This document shows positions 1 through 7,753 of a stretch of DNA of 64,000 nt, in pieces. The number at the start of each line of letters is the position of its first letter. The first letter of the stretch is position 1. Location: the NCBI RefSeq assembly GCF_001839655.2, contig NZ_CP056087.1, positions 62,001 to 126,000 on the forward strand, written 5' to 3'. The translations under genes and the position numbers were made by a program. The notes beneath the pieces were generated by a model. The model was not told the DNA's origin, did no database searches, and was given only the letters and a program-made list of their open reading frames with translations. This DNA comes from Pseudomonas argentinensis. Its GTDB lineage: Bacteria; Pseudomonadota; Gammaproteobacteria; Pseudomonadales; Pseudomonadaceae.

Positions 1-301
1 CGGCGCTGAAATGGATATGGCCGGTGCCGCTGCCGTCCCACACGTGCATTTCGCTGTAGGGGCAGCTGCGCCGCGCCAGCACGCCGGGCCAGGCGCCGAG
101 GCGCTCGAGAATGCGCTGGCTGGCCATCGACAGGGCGCTGACCCGCGGCTCGTAAGGCGCAGTGGGGTCGAACGGCTCCACAGTCATCGGCCCGCCGTCG
201 AGCACCAGGCACATCAGCCCTTGCTCGCGCAAAGCCAGTGCCAGGGCGCTGCCGACCATGCCGGCGCCCACGATGATCAGGTCTGCACGCATCTCGTTCA
301 T
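1..301 (-). CDS. ubiI: 2-octaprenylphenol hydroxylase UbiI/VisC (N-terminal part)
   Basis: Partial gene cut by the left window edge; about 100 N-terminal residues are visible. It opens with a flavoprotein Rossmann fold, IVGAGMVGSALALAL at residues 10-24, followed by a helix and strand as in the UbiH/UbiF/UbiI family of FAD monooxygenases. The family hydroxylates the ubiquinone ring precursor at the inner membrane. It lies five bases downstream of a DUF4442 gene, which itself overlaps ubiH, the VisC-UbiH arrangement known from pseudomonads. The ATG at 299-301 gives MNEMRADLIIVGAG. The exact ring position acted on (C5 or other) cannot be fixed from this fragment; the UbiI call rests mainly on gene order. 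Confidence 0.85.
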   Translation of the reverse strand, partial: MNEMRADLIIVGAGMVGSALALALREQGLMCLVLDGGPMTVEPFDPTAPYEPRVSALSMASQRILERLGAWPGVLARRSCPYSEMHVWDGSGTGHIHFSA

Positions 302-305
302 ATCC

Positions 306-788
306 TCAGGCTGCCTGTCCCAGGCGCGGCTTGAGCCGCACGTAAAGCGTCTTGTTGACCCGCGCCACCGGGGCGCCGCTGCCATCACGCACCTCGACCG
401 GCAACTCGGGCAGGTACTTGTCGCCGCCAGCGGTGCGCTCGCGTACCTGATCGATGAAGGCCTGGTCGATGGCGAAGGAGGCGAATGCCGGGCCGTGGCC
501 GGGCGCGATGAAATCGATGCTGGCGGTCTTGTCCCAGACCACGTAATCGCGGCCGAGGTTCTCCATCAGCATCAACAGGTAGAAGGGATCGTTCATCGAA
601 TACAGGCTGCCGCCGAACTGGGTACCCACGTAATTACGGTTGTAAGAGCGCAGCGCCATCCGTACCTCGACCTGGCGAAAGCCCGGGGCAATGCGGCATA
701 TCCACACACCAGCGCCCAGGTAGGGCCGGAAGCGGTTCATGATCCAGCGCAGCACACGGGCCTTGCGCGCCAGCTGGCGCGCAGTCAT
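306..788 (-). CDS. DUF4442 hotdog-fold protein
   Basis: A protein of 160 residues resembling the DUF4442 (thioesterase-like hotdog) family. Visible features are a basic N-terminus and a central hotdog-like stretch around YNRNYVGTQFGGSLYSM. No enzyme activity is established from the sequence. Its start codon overlaps the ubiH stop by four bases (ATGA at 785-788), and ubiI follows five bases later, so it is almost certainly co-translated with the two ubiquinone hydroxylases. Whether it acts on an acyl thioester or assists ubiquinone synthesis is unknown. Confidence 0.85.
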   Translation of the reverse strand: MTARQLARKARVLRWIMNRFRPYLGAGVWICRIAPGFRQVEVRMALRSYNRNYVGTQFGGSLYSMNDPFYLLMLMENLGRDYVVWDKTASIDFIAPGHGPAFASFAIDQAFIDQVRERTAGGDKYLPELPVEVRDGSGAPVARVNKTLYVRLKPRLGQAA

Positions 789-1975
789 TGCGGGTTACCG
801 CGGCTACCCATGCCCATGGCCTGCCGGGCGAACCAGCGCTTGGCCGGCGGCAGCAGTTCCAAGCCGAGCAGGCCCAGGTTGCGGCCGGCGGCGAGCAGCG
901 GCTGATCGGTGCTGAACAGCCGGGTGACCTGGTCGGAAAACGCCACGGTACGCGCCTGATCACCGGCCTGGATGCCGGCGTAGCGCTTCAACGTGGCCAG
1001 ATCGCCCAGCGGCGCGCTGCTGGTCAGCAGCGTATCGGCCAGGGCCCGCACGTCACGCAGCGACAGGTTGAAGCCCTGCCCGGCAATCGGGTGCAGGCTG
1101 TGGGCGGCATTGCCGAGCACCACCAGGTTGGCGCGCACCTGCTCGGCGGCCTCGATCAGCACCAGCGGGTAAGGCACCCGCGCACCGACCTGGCGCAGGG
1201 CCCCAAGGCGGTAGCCGAAGGCATGCTGCAGCTCGGCCAGGAAGGTACGCTCGTCGAGCTTGAGCAGCCGCTCGATCTGGCGGCTGGGGTGCGTCCACAC
1301 CAGCGCGCAGCGGTTGTCGGAAAGCGGCAGCAGCGCCAGCGGGCCGGACTCGGTAAAGCGCTCGAACGCCTCGCCGCCATGGGCCCGTTCCGGGGTGATA
1401 TTGGCGATCAGGGCGGTCTGGTCGTACGGCCGCTGGTTGACGGCGATGCCCAACTGCTCGCGCAGCGACGAACGCCCGCCATCGGCAAGAATGGCCAGCG
1501 AACAGTCGATCAGAGTTTCGTCGTCCAGGGTCAGGCGATAGCCCTCGGCGGTGGGCTCCATGCGTTCGACCTGGGCCGGGCAGCGCCATTGGATCACCTC
1601 GGCGTCCAGCGCCTGCCACAGGCAGTGACCGAGCCAGGCGTTTTCCACCACGTAGCCCAGCGCCGGCACGTTTTCCTGATCGGCACTTAGCCGGGCGGCC
1701 GCAAAGCGGCCTCGATCGGAAACGTGAATGCGTTCGATGGCGGTGGCCTGCTCGGCGATGGCGGGCCACAGGCCAAGGCCCTCGTAGATCAGCCGCGAGC
1801 CGTAGGACAGCGCCGTGGAGCGGGCGTCGTAACTGGGCTGGTAGCCGTCGCCGGGGGCGAACGGCTCGATCAGCGCGATGCGCCAGCCGCGCCTGCGCGC
1901 CTCGCCCTGCAGGGCCAGCGCCAGGCTGGCGCCGACCAGCCCGCCACCGATGATCGCCACATCCACGCGCAGCAT
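785..1975 (-). CDS. ubiH: 2-octaprenyl-6-methoxyphenol hydroxylase UbiH
   Basis: FAD-dependent aromatic monooxygenase of 396 residues that hydroxylates the ubiquinone ring precursor. The dinucleotide-binding motif AIIGGGLVGASLALAL sits at the N-terminus (about residues 7-22). The second FAD motif of the family appears as GNAAHSLHPIAGQGFN near residue 290, and a basic stretch resembling the family DG motif (ADGGRSSLR) lies near 165. Length matches E. coli UbiH (392 residues). The gene starts four bases after the pepP stop (1980) and overlaps the DUF4442 start, so pepP-ubiH-DUF4442-ubiI form one reverse-strand operon, as is usual in gammaproteobacteria. Confidence 0.95.
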   Translation of the reverse strand: MLRVDVAIIGGGLVGASLALALQGEARRRGWRIALIEPFAPGDGYQPSYDARSTALSYGSRLIYEGLGLWPAIAEQATAIERIHVSDRGRFAAARLSADQENVPALGYVVENAWLGHCLWQALDAEVIQWRCPAQVERMEPTAEGYRLTLDDETLIDCSLAILADGGRSSLREQLGIAVNQRPYDQTALIANITPERAHGGEAFERFTESGPLALLPLSDNRCALVWTHPSRQIERLLKLDERTFLAELQHAFGYRLGALRQVGARVPYPLVLIEAAEQVRANLVVLGNAAHSLHPIAGQGFNLSLRDVRALADTLLTSSAPLGDLATLKRYAGIQAGDQARTVAFSDQVTRLFSTDQPLLAAGRNLGLLGLELLPPAKRWFARQAMGMGSRGNPQ

Positions 1976-1979
1976 GGCC

Positions 1980-3314
1980 TCAGGCTACCTGAGCGCGGGC
2001 GGCAGCCATCAGGGCCTCGATCTCGTCGACGGCCTTGGGCACGTCGTTGGTGAGAATCTCGCAGCCGCTCTTGGTCACCACCACGTCATCCTCGATGCGT
2101 ACGCCGATGCCGCGCCATTTCTTGGCGACGTTCTGGTTATCCACCGCGATGTAGATGCCCGGCTCGACGGTCATCGCCATGCCCACTTCGAGTACGCGCC
2201 ATTCGCCGCCGACCTTGTATTCGCCGACATCGTGCACGTCCATGCCCAGCCAGTGCCCGGCGCGGTGCATGTAGAAGGGCTTGTAGGCCTCGGCGGCGAT
2301 CAGCTCGTCGACATCGCCCTGCAGCAGGCCCAGCTCCACCAGGCCCCTGGTAATGACCCGCACCGTGGCCTCGTGGGCCTCGTTCCAGTGGCGGCCCGGG
2401 GCGATGAACTTGAAGGCTTCCCTGTTCGCGGCCAGCACGATCTCGTAGATGGCCTTCTGCTCGGGCGAGAATTTGCCGCTGACCGGGAAGGTGCGGGTGA
2501 TGTCGCTGGCGTAGCAGTCGATCTCGCAACCGGCGTCGATCAGCACCAGGTCGCCATCCTTGAGCAGCGCGTCGTTCTCGCGGTAATGCAGGATGCAGGC
2601 GTTCCTGCCGGCGGCGACGATGGAGCCGTAGGCCGGCATCTTCGCGCCGCCCTTGCGGAATTCGTAATCCAGTTCGGCTTCCAGGTGGTACTCGTAGAGC
2701 CCGGCACGGCTGGCCTGCATGGCCTTGATATGGGCACGGGCGGAAATCTGCGCCGCTTCGCGCATCACTTTCACCTCACCGGCCGACTTGTACAGGCGCA
2801 GGTCGTGCAGGAAATGGTTCAGCGCAACGAATTCCTTGGGCGGCGAGGCGCCCTGACGGGCCTTGGAGCGGATCACGTTGACCCACTCCATCAGGTGCCG
2901 GTCGAACTCGGGGTTGGTGCCCACGGCGTAGTAAACGCGCTCACGCCCCTCGATCAGGCCCGGCAGGATGTCGTCGATATCGCCGATGGGAAAGGCATCA
3001 TCCGCGCCGTACTGGCTGATCGCCCCCTCCTGGCCGGCGCGCAGGCCGTCCCACAGTTCGCGCTCGGGATCACGCTCGCGACAGAAGAGCACATACTCGC
3101 CATGCTCGCGGCCGGGGATCAGGGCGATCACCGCCTCGGGCTCGGGAAAGCCGGATAGGTACTGGAAGTCGCTGTCCTGGCGGTAGATATGCTCGACGTC
3201 GCGGTTGCGAATGAACACCGGCGCCGCCGGCAGGATGGCGATGCTGTTGGGTTCCATCTGCGCCATCAGCGCCTTGCGACGGCGGGCGTATTCCGCTTTG
3301 GAGATGCTGGTCAT
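1980..3314 (-). CDS. pepP: Xaa-Pro aminopeptidase PepP
   Basis: Cytoplasmic M24B metallopeptidase of 444 residues (E. coli PepP has 441) that removes N-terminal residues preceding proline. The N-terminal aminopeptidase P domain covers about residues 1-130. The pita-bread catalytic domain holds the dinuclear-metal ligands in order: LIDAGCEIDCYASDITRTF (two Asp), HRAGHWLGMDVHD (His), MTVEPGIY (Glu) and VRIEDDVVVT (Glu). It is preceded on the same strand by the UPF0149 gene and followed by ubiH, the conserved ygfB-pepP-ubiH order. The ATG at 3312-3314 gives MTSISKAEYARRRK. Confidence 0.96.
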   Translation of the reverse strand: MTSISKAEYARRRKALMAQMEPNSIAILPAAPVFIRNRDVEHIYRQDSDFQYLSGFPEPEAVIALIPGREHGEYVLFCRERDPERELWDGLRAGQEGAISQYGADDAFPIGDIDDILPGLIEGRERVYYAVGTNPEFDRHLMEWVNVIRSKARQGASPPKEFVALNHFLHDLRLYKSAGEVKVMREAAQISARAHIKAMQASRAGLYEYHLEAELDYEFRKGGAKMPAYGSIVAAGRNACILHYRENDALLKDGDLVLIDAGCEIDCYASDITRTFPVSGKFSPEQKAIYEIVLAANREAFKFIAPGRHWNEAHEATVRVITRGLVELGLLQGDVDELIAAEAYKPFYMHRAGHWLGMDVHDVGEYKVGGEWRVLEVGMAMTVEPGIYIAVDNQNVAKKWRGIGVRIEDDVVVTKSGCEILTNDVPKAVDEIEALMAAARAQVA

Positions 3315-3348
3315 GGGCAGGCTCGATTCCGGTCGGTGAAGGGCGCGA

Positions 3349-3903
3349 TCAGTGCAGCGAAGGCTTGGGCGCCGGAGCAGCCGGCTTGGCGCACTCGCTG
3401 AACAGCAGCAGCGGCGCGACGCGCAGGTACTCCATGACCTCCATGTAATCGTTCTCGCCGTCCTCGGATTCGTCCAGCGCGTTCTGCACCTGGGCGATAG
3501 CGGACAAATCCTGCAGCACTTCCATGGCTTCGGCGCTCAGCGCGGCATCGCCGACGGTCAGCCCGAAACCGCCGAGAAAGCCCTGGCACCACTGGCCCAG
3601 CGCCGCGGCGCGCTCGGCCAGCGGCGCGTCGTCGGAGGGCAGCAGCAGGACCACGGTGACGTCGTCACCGGTCAGCTCGCCGCGCACCATTTCCTGCAGG
3701 CCGATCAGCGCCTGGCGCACGTTTTCAGGCGCCTCGACGCCGAGCAGCTCGGTGGCGTCGACCAGCCAGGGGTCGGCTTCGAAGCCCGCGCCGGCACAGC
3801 TACGGCCCAGCAACAGGCCATGCAGTTCGGCAGGCGAAACGGAGGAACCACCACTGGCGAGCAGGGCAGCGAATGCAGCGTAGGGAGAACTGGAAGTCGG
3901 CAT
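3349..3903 (-). CDS. UPF0149 (YgfB) family protein
   Basis: A protein of 184 residues of the UPF0149/YgfB family. It is acidic and helical, with family stretches such as [16 protein letters not shown] near the N-terminus and the FLGGFGL and [19 protein letters not shown] blocks further on. In P. aeruginosa YgfB has been reported to influence beta-lactamase-related gene expression; here only family membership is supported. It is the first gene of the reverse operon running into pepP and ubiH, and it is divergent from the TIGR02449/zapA pair, with a promoter gap at 3904-4047. The C-terminus ends [12 protein letters not shown], a low-complexity tail. Confidence 0.88.
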   Translation of the reverse strand: MPTSSSPYAAFAALLASGGSSVSPAELHGLLLGRSCAGAGFEADPWLVDATELLGVEAPENVRQALIGLQEMVRGELTGDDVTVVLLLPSDDAPLAERAAALGQWCQGFLGGFGLTVGDAALSAEAMEVLQDLSAIAQVQNALDESEDGENDYMEVMEYLRVAPLLLFSECAKPAAPAPKPSLH

Positions 3904-4047
3904 CGATCACTAGGCGCCAGGGGGCGCAATCACTAGAATGGAGGCTTTCTATCCTAGCATCGGCAGGCGCGCCAAGACCATCGGCCGGTTTGCACTGGCG
4001 AGCCGCTGGATCTATACACTGCGCACATTCTGCCAAAGCGAGAGCCA

Positions 4048-4257
4048 ATGGAAGACGCCGACCTACACGCCCTGACGGCGAAGCTGGAATTGCTGATCCA
4101 GCGCGTCGAGCGACTCAAGGCACAAAATCGCCTCTTGCTGGAAAGCGAGCAGGCGTGGCGCGAAGAACGCGCTCATCTGATCGAAAAGAACGAAATGGCT
4201 CGGCACAAGGTCGAATCGATGATTTCGCGCCTCAAAGCCCTGGAGCAGGACTCATGA
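4048..4257 (+). CDS. TIGR02449 small coiled-coil protein (ZapB-like)
   Basis: A protein of 69 residues, highly charged and predicted to be one continuous coiled coil (LTAKLELLIQRVERLKAQNR, then further heptads). It matches the TIGR02449 family found immediately upstream of zapA in pseudomonads. The stop overlaps the zapA start (ATGA at 4254-4257), so the two are translationally coupled. By size and coiled-coil character it resembles ZapB, which bridges ZapA-FtsZ at midcell, but that functional link is inference from context. Confidence 0.85.
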   Translation: MEDADLHALTAKLELLIQRVERLKAQNRLLLESEQAWREERAHLIEKNEMARHKVESMISRLKALEQDS

Positions 4258-4568
4258 CCCAATCGAATACCGTTACCGTTCAGATTCTGGACAAAGAATA
4301 CTGCATCGCCTGCCCCGCCGATGAGCGTAGCAACCTGCAGAACGCTGCCCGCTACCTGGACGGCAAGATGCGGGAGATCCGCAGCGGCGGCAAGGTCATC
4401 GGCGCCGACCGGGTCGCGGTGATGGCCGCCCTGAACATCACCCACGATCTGCTGCACAAGCAACAGCACCTCGACAAGCAGGCCACGGTCACCCGCGATC
4501 ACGTGCGCGACCTGCTCGGCCGGGTCGACCATGCCCTGCAGGACGACAACGATGGCCGCGGCGCCTGA
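4254..4568 (+). CDS. zapA: Cell division protein ZapA
   Basis: A protein of 104 residues of the ZapA family, which cross-links FtsZ protofilaments at the division ring. The N-terminal globular domain shows the typical VTVQILDKEYCIACPADER, and the second half (NAARYLDGKMREIRSGGKVI onward) leads into a long dimerising coiled coil. The start is the ATG overlapping the preceding coiled-coil gene. The 6S RNA gene and the 5-FCL gene follow directly, the conserved zapA-ssrS-ygfA arrangement. The last residues (QDDNDGRGA) are a short charged tail. Confidence 0.93.
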   Translation: MTQSNTVTVQILDKEYCIACPADERSNLQNAARYLDGKMREIRSGGKVIGADRVAVMAALNITHDLLHKQQHLDKQATVTRDHVRDLLGRVDHALQDDNDGRGA

Positions 4569-4589
4569 CCAACGGTCGACCTTTTTTGT

Positions 4590-4595
4590 TATACT
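4590..4595 (+). promoter_or_regulatory. Putative -10 element of the 6S RNA promoter
   Basis: TATACT, close to the sigma70 -10 consensus, lies about 8 bases before the presumed 6S RNA 5' end. No convincing -35 hexamer is visible at the expected 17-base spacing; it would fall in the last codons of zapA. Confidence 0.5.
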
Positions 4596-4602
4596 GGCCG
4601 CA

Positions 4603-4782
4603 GCTCCCTGGAGTGTGCGCCAGTTGGTTGATGTCCCTGAGCCGATACGCACAACCCCGGGGGTTGTCAGTTGAGGCCGGTGTGCATGTCCGCTTGACGG
4701 AAAGCCTTAAGGTTTCCTGCAACCTCCACCTTGAACTTTCGGGTTCAAGGGCTAAATCGACAGCGGCATGCTGGGGAGTCAT
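4603..4782 (+). ncRNA. ssrS: 6S RNA
   Basis: 6S RNA mimics an open promoter and binds the sigma70 RNA polymerase holoenzyme in stationary phase. The segment carries the recognisable Pseudomonas 6S sequence: the 5' arm CTGGAGTGTGC, GTCCCTGAGCCGATACGC, GAGGCCGGTGTGCATGTCCG, the CTTGAACTTTCGGGTTCAAG hairpin and the closing 3' arm GGCATGCTGGGGAG. Its position between zapA and the 5-formyltetrahydrofolate cyclo-ligase gene is the conserved ssrS location. Ends are estimated to within a few bases from the closing stem. A Rho-independent terminator follows at 4791. Confidence 0.93.
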
Positions 4783-4790
4783 AAAATTGC

Positions 4791-4827
4791 AGCCCGCTGC
4801 TGGCCCAGGCCAGCAGCGGGCTTTTTA
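4791..4827 (+). terminator. Rho-independent terminator after 6S RNA
   Basis: A perfect 13-bp stem (4791-4803 with 4810-4822), loop CCCAGG, followed by a T tract. It separates ssrS from the following cyclo-ligase gene and argues against the upstream ATG at 4836 being that gene's start within a shared transcript. Confidence 0.85.
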
Positions 4828-4892
4828 TTGGCTGCATGCCGGCCAGCGCTGCAGAATACAGGGCTCAGCAAGAAGAGACGAAGGATCGGCCG

Positions 4893-5489
4893 ATGATCGA
4901 AGCCAGCAACCTGACCCGCGCCCAGCTGCGCCGCGCGCTGCGCAAAACCCGTCGTGAGCTGCCAAGGGCTGCGCAACGCCAGGCGGCCGTGGCGCTGTAT
5001 CGCCAACTGGCCCAGCATCCCATCTTCCGCCGTGCGCGTAGCGTCGCCCTGTACCTGGCCAATGATGGTGAGATCGACCCGCACCTGCTGTTCAAAGCCG
5101 CCCATGCGCGCGGCAAGCAGGTGTACCTGCCGGTACTGAAATCCTGGCCGCGCACCAGCATGGTGTTCCAACGTCTCGATGTGCACGAAAAACTGGCGGC
5201 CAATCGCTTCGGTATTCCCGAACCGCGCCGCCACGCCAAGCGCCAGCGCAAGATCTGGACCCTGGACCTGATTCTCTTGCCCCTGGTGGGCTTCGATCAG
5301 CACGGCGGTCGGCTCGGTATGGGCGGCGGCTTCTACGATCGCAGCCTGGCCTATCGCGCACGGCGCAAAAATTGGCACAAACCGACACTGCTCGGACTGG
5401 CCCACCGCTGCCAGCAGGTGGGCAGACTGGCCATGGCCAGCTGGGACGTACCGCTGGATGCCACCGTGACCGATGGCGGCTGGTACTAG
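4893..5489 (+). CDS. ygfA: 5-formyltetrahydrofolate cyclo-ligase
   Basis: A protein of 198 residues that converts 5-formyl-THF to 5,10-methenyl-THF with ATP. The N-terminal basic helix (TRAQLRRALRKTRREL) is typical. The conserved nucleotide and folate site LPLVGFDQHGGRLGMGGGFYD is present, written here as two parts: PLVGFDQHGG and RLGMGGGFYDR. I chose the ATG at 4893 (MIEASNLTRAQ) because GACGAAGGA lies a suitable distance upstream; the ATG at 4836 would add residues unlike the family and overlap the region next to the terminator. Its place after 6S RNA is conserved, and in other bacteria it is linked to persistence and folate cycling. Confidence 0.93.
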   Translation: MIEASNLTRAQLRRALRKTRRELPRAAQRQAAVALYRQLAQHPIFRRARSVALYLANDGEIDPHLLFKAAHARGKQVYLPVLKSWPRTSMVFQRLDVHEKLAANRFGIPEPRRHAKRQRKIWTLDLILLPLVGFDQHGGRLGMGGGFYDRSLAYRARRKNWHKPTLLGLAHRCQQVGRLAMASWDVPLDATVTDGGWY

Positions 5490-5499
5490 CGCCGCCGCG

Positions 5500-5631
5500 T
5501 CAACGCCCGGCTCGAATGTCCTCGGCAGGCGGTTTATTCTGCTGCCACAGGCTTTGCGTATAGCCCGTGGTCACCATGCCAAGGCTGAATATCAGCACTA
5601 GCATCCACAGCAAATCAGGCTTGCGCCGCAT
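5500..5631 (-). CDS. Small single-pass membrane protein
   Basis: A predicted peptide of 43 residues starting MRRKPDLLWMLVLIFSLGMV. It has a positively charged N-terminus, one hydrophobic helix (about residues 8-24), then a polar tail TQSLWQQNKPPAEDIRAGR. A strong Shine-Dalgarno, GGAGGT, sits a few bases upstream of the ATG at 5629-5631, which decides this start over the ATG at 5694. Such short open frames between the cyclo-ligase and EVE genes recur in pseudomonads as far as I recall. The function is unknown; it could be a signal-anchor peptide. Confidence 0.65.
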   Translation of the reverse strand: MRRKPDLLWMLVLIFSLGMVTTGYTQSLWQQNKPPAEDIRAGR

Positions 5632-5699
5632 ACCTCCACCTCCAACCGAATGACCCGTCACGCAGCCCCTGCAGCGCACCGACTCCGAGAGCAAAGTTC

Positions 5700-6149
5700 A
5701 TGCCCTTTTGGCTGATGAAATCCGAACCCGACGAACTGTCCATCCATGACCTGCAGCGCCTGGGCAAGACCCGCTGGGATGGCGTGCGCAATTACCAGGC
5801 GCGCAACTTCATCCGCAGCATGCAGGCCGGCGATCAGTTCCTGTTCTATCACTCCAGCTGCCCGCAGCCTGGCGTGGCCGGCATCGCCCATATCGAAAGC
5901 GAGCCCTACCCGGATCCCGCCGCGCTGGACCCACAAAGTCATTACTTCGACGCCAAGGCCAGCGCCGACAAGAACCCGTGGACGGCCATCGACGTGAGCT
6001 TCGTGGAGGCGTTCAGGCAGGTCATCCCCCTAGCCGAACTGAAGGCGCAAACGGCGCTGGCAGACCTGGCACTGGTGCACAAAGGCAGTCGCCTGTCGGT
6101 GATGCCGGTTACCGAAGCGCAGTGGACGGCGATCCTGCTGCTGAAGTGA
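5700..6149 (+). CDS. EVE domain-containing protein
   Basis: A protein of 149 residues made of one EVE domain, a PUA-like fold that binds modified bases. Visible family hallmarks are WLMKSEPDELSIHDL at the start, WDGVRNYQARNFIRSM, then DQFLFYHSSC and GIAHIESEPYPD. The KSEP and RNYQARN segments line the base-binding pocket in the family. It is divergent from the small membrane protein and convergent with the FliL-like gene, so it is probably monocistronic. Which modified nucleotide it recognises is unknown. Confidence 0.92.
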   Translation: MPFWLMKSEPDELSIHDLQRLGKTRWDGVRNYQARNFIRSMQAGDQFLFYHSSCPQPGVAGIAHIESEPYPDPAALDPQSHYFDAKASADKNPWTAIDVSFVEAFRQVIPLAELKAQTALADLALVHKGSRLSVMPVTEAQWTAILLLK

Positions 6150-6569
6150 TCAGCCCTGCAGGATCAGGTTGTTGAACAGCAGGTCCTCGACCAGCGGCTG
6201 GCCTTCCTCCTCGGTCAGCACCTGCTGCACCTGCTTGAGGGCTTCCTGGCGCAGTTTTTCCTTGGCATCCGGGGTGGCCAGATTCTCTTCGGTCTGCTGG
6301 GAAAACAGCATCACCAGCTGATTGCGGATCAGCGGCTCATGGTGAGTGACCTTGGCCTCGGCGTCGGCACCGGTGACGCGCAATGCCACGTCGGCCTTGT
6401 AGTACTTGAGCTTGGGCCCGGCACCAAAGTTGCCGACCAGCGCAGGCGTCAGGCTGTGGTAGATCACCTGGGGCACGGCGCCCTCACCTTCGCCTTCCTT
6501 CTTTTCTTCGTTGGCGAACGCCGGGATCGACAGTGCGCAGGCAAGCAGAAGCGTGATGAGGGTTTTCAC
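6150..6569 (-). CDS. FliL-like secreted or periplasmic protein
   Basis: A protein of 139 residues with an N-terminal signal peptide (KTLITLLLACALSIPAFA) and a domain resembling the flagellar basal-body protein FliL (KLKYYKADVALRVTGADAEA, then LIRNQLVMLFSQQTEENL and a conserved basic helix). I start it at the GTG at 6567-6569, because GGAG lies eight bases upstream; an in-frame ATG at 6584 lacks such a site. No flagellar gene is nearby and the protein lacks the usual uncleaved N-terminal anchor, so a flagellar role should not be assumed. Confidence 0.8.
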   Translation of the reverse strand: MKTLITLLLACALSIPAFANEEKKEGEGEGAVPQVIYHSLTPALVGNFGAGPKLKYYKADVALRVTGADAEAKVTHHEPLIRNQLVMLFSQQTEENLATPDAKEKLRQEALKQVQQVLTEEEGQPLVEDLLFNNLILQG

Positions 6570-6719
6570 GGGGGCAATCTCCATTGGGTCGCTGGCAAGC
6601 ATAGCAACGCGCGGCGCAGACCCCAATGCTTATGGCGGGTTATCAGACGGGGCCATGCTCGTTGACCGGCCATCCGCCCCACCTAAACTGCAGGCCTACT
6701 CCGCTCGAGGTATACCGCG

Positions 6720-7700
6720 ATGAAAGCACTGCTCTGCAAAGCCTTCGGCCCCGCCGCAACGCTGGTACTGGAGGATGTCGACAGCCCCCGCCTGAAAGGC
6801 AACGAGGTGCTGATCGAGGTGCAGGCCGCCGGGGTGAATTTCCCGGACACGCTGATCATCGAAGGCAAGTACCAGTTCAAACCGCCCTTCCCGTTCTCGC
6901 CCGGCGGCGAAGTCGCCGGCGTCGTCAGCGCCGTGGGCGACAAGGTCGTCCACCTGAAGACGGGCGACCGGGTGATGGCCCTGACGGGCTGGGGCGGCTT
7001 CGCCGAGCAGGTCGCCGCGCCGGCCTACAACGTGCTGCCGGTGCCCGAGAGCATGGAGCTGAACATCGCCGCCGCATTCGGCATGACCTACGGCACCTCG
7101 ATGCATGCACTGCACCAGCGCGCCAACCTGCAGCCCGGCGAAACCTTGCTGGTGCTCGGCGCAGCGGGCGGCGTGGGCCTGGCGGCGGTAGAAATCGGCA
7201 AGGCCATGGGCGCCCGGGTGATCGCCGCCGCCAGCAGCGCCGAAAAGCTGGAAGTGGCGCGCACTGCCGGCGCCGACGCGCTGATCAACTACAGCGAGCA
7301 AAGCCTCAAGGACGAGGTGAAAAGACTCACCAATGGTCAGGGCGTCGACGTGATCTACGATCCAGTCGGTGGGCCGCTGTTCGAGGAGGCGTTTCGCTGC
7401 ATGGCCTGGAACGGCCGTTTCCTGGTCGTCGGCTTCGCCGCTGGCGGCGGCATTCCGGCGCTGCCGGCCAACCTGCCGCTGCTCAAGGGCGCCGCCCTGG
7501 TCGGCGTGTTCTGGGGCTCGTTCGCCGGGCGCCAACCGGCAGACAATGCCGACAACTTCCGCCAGCTGTTCGCCTGGCATGCCGAGGGCAAGCTCAAGCC
7601 GCTGGTATCGCAGACCTTCCCGCTGGAGCGTGGTGGCGAGGCAATCGCTGCCCTCGGCCAGCGCAAGGCCGTCGGCAAGCTGGTGGTGACCGTTCGCTGA
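6720..7700 (+). CDS. NADPH:quinone oxidoreductase (zinc-independent MDR family)
   Basis: A protein of 326 residues of the medium-chain dehydrogenase/reductase superfamily, quinone oxidoreductase branch. The N-terminal GroES-like domain contains VNFPDTLIIEGKYQFKPPFP and the Rossmann half contains LVLGAAGGVGLAAVEIGKAM (about residues 142-161), then DPVGGPLFEEAFRCMAWNGR. The cysteine cluster of zinc alcohol dehydrogenases is absent, consistent with NADPH-dependent quinone or enoyl reduction. It is monocistronic: a terminator at 7729 separates it from the convergent ferredoxin reductase gene. The substrate is not predictable. Confidence 0.9.
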   Translation: MKALLCKAFGPAATLVLEDVDSPRLKGNEVLIEVQAAGVNFPDTLIIEGKYQFKPPFPFSPGGEVAGVVSAVGDKVVHLKTGDRVMALTGWGGFAEQVAAPAYNVLPVPESMELNIAAAFGMTYGTSMHALHQRANLQPGETLLVLGAAGGVGLAAVEIGKAMGARVIAAASSAEKLEVARTAGADALINYSEQSLKDEVKRLTNGQGVDVIYDPVGGPLFEEAFRCMAWNGRFLVVGFAAGGGIPALPANLPLLKGAALVGVFWGSFAGRQPADNADNFRQLFAWHAEGKLKPLVSQTFPLERGGEAIAALGQRKAVGKLVVTVR

Positions 7701-7728
7701 CGAGGGCGCGCCAACGCCTGAAAACAGC

Positions 7729-7750
7729 AAGCCGCCCGAGGGCGGCTTTT
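7729..7750. terminator. Bidirectional terminator
   Basis: AAGCCGCC, loop CGAG, GGCGGCTT with flanking A and T runs on either side. It lies between the convergent quinone oxidoreductase (+) and the iron-sulfur reductase (-) genes and can serve both. Confidence 0.75.
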
Positions 7751-7753
7751 CGT

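Noticed and set aside
6150..6569. True flagellar FliL
   Set aside because: No flagellar genes are nearby, and the N-terminus looks like a cleavable signal peptide rather than the FliL anchor.
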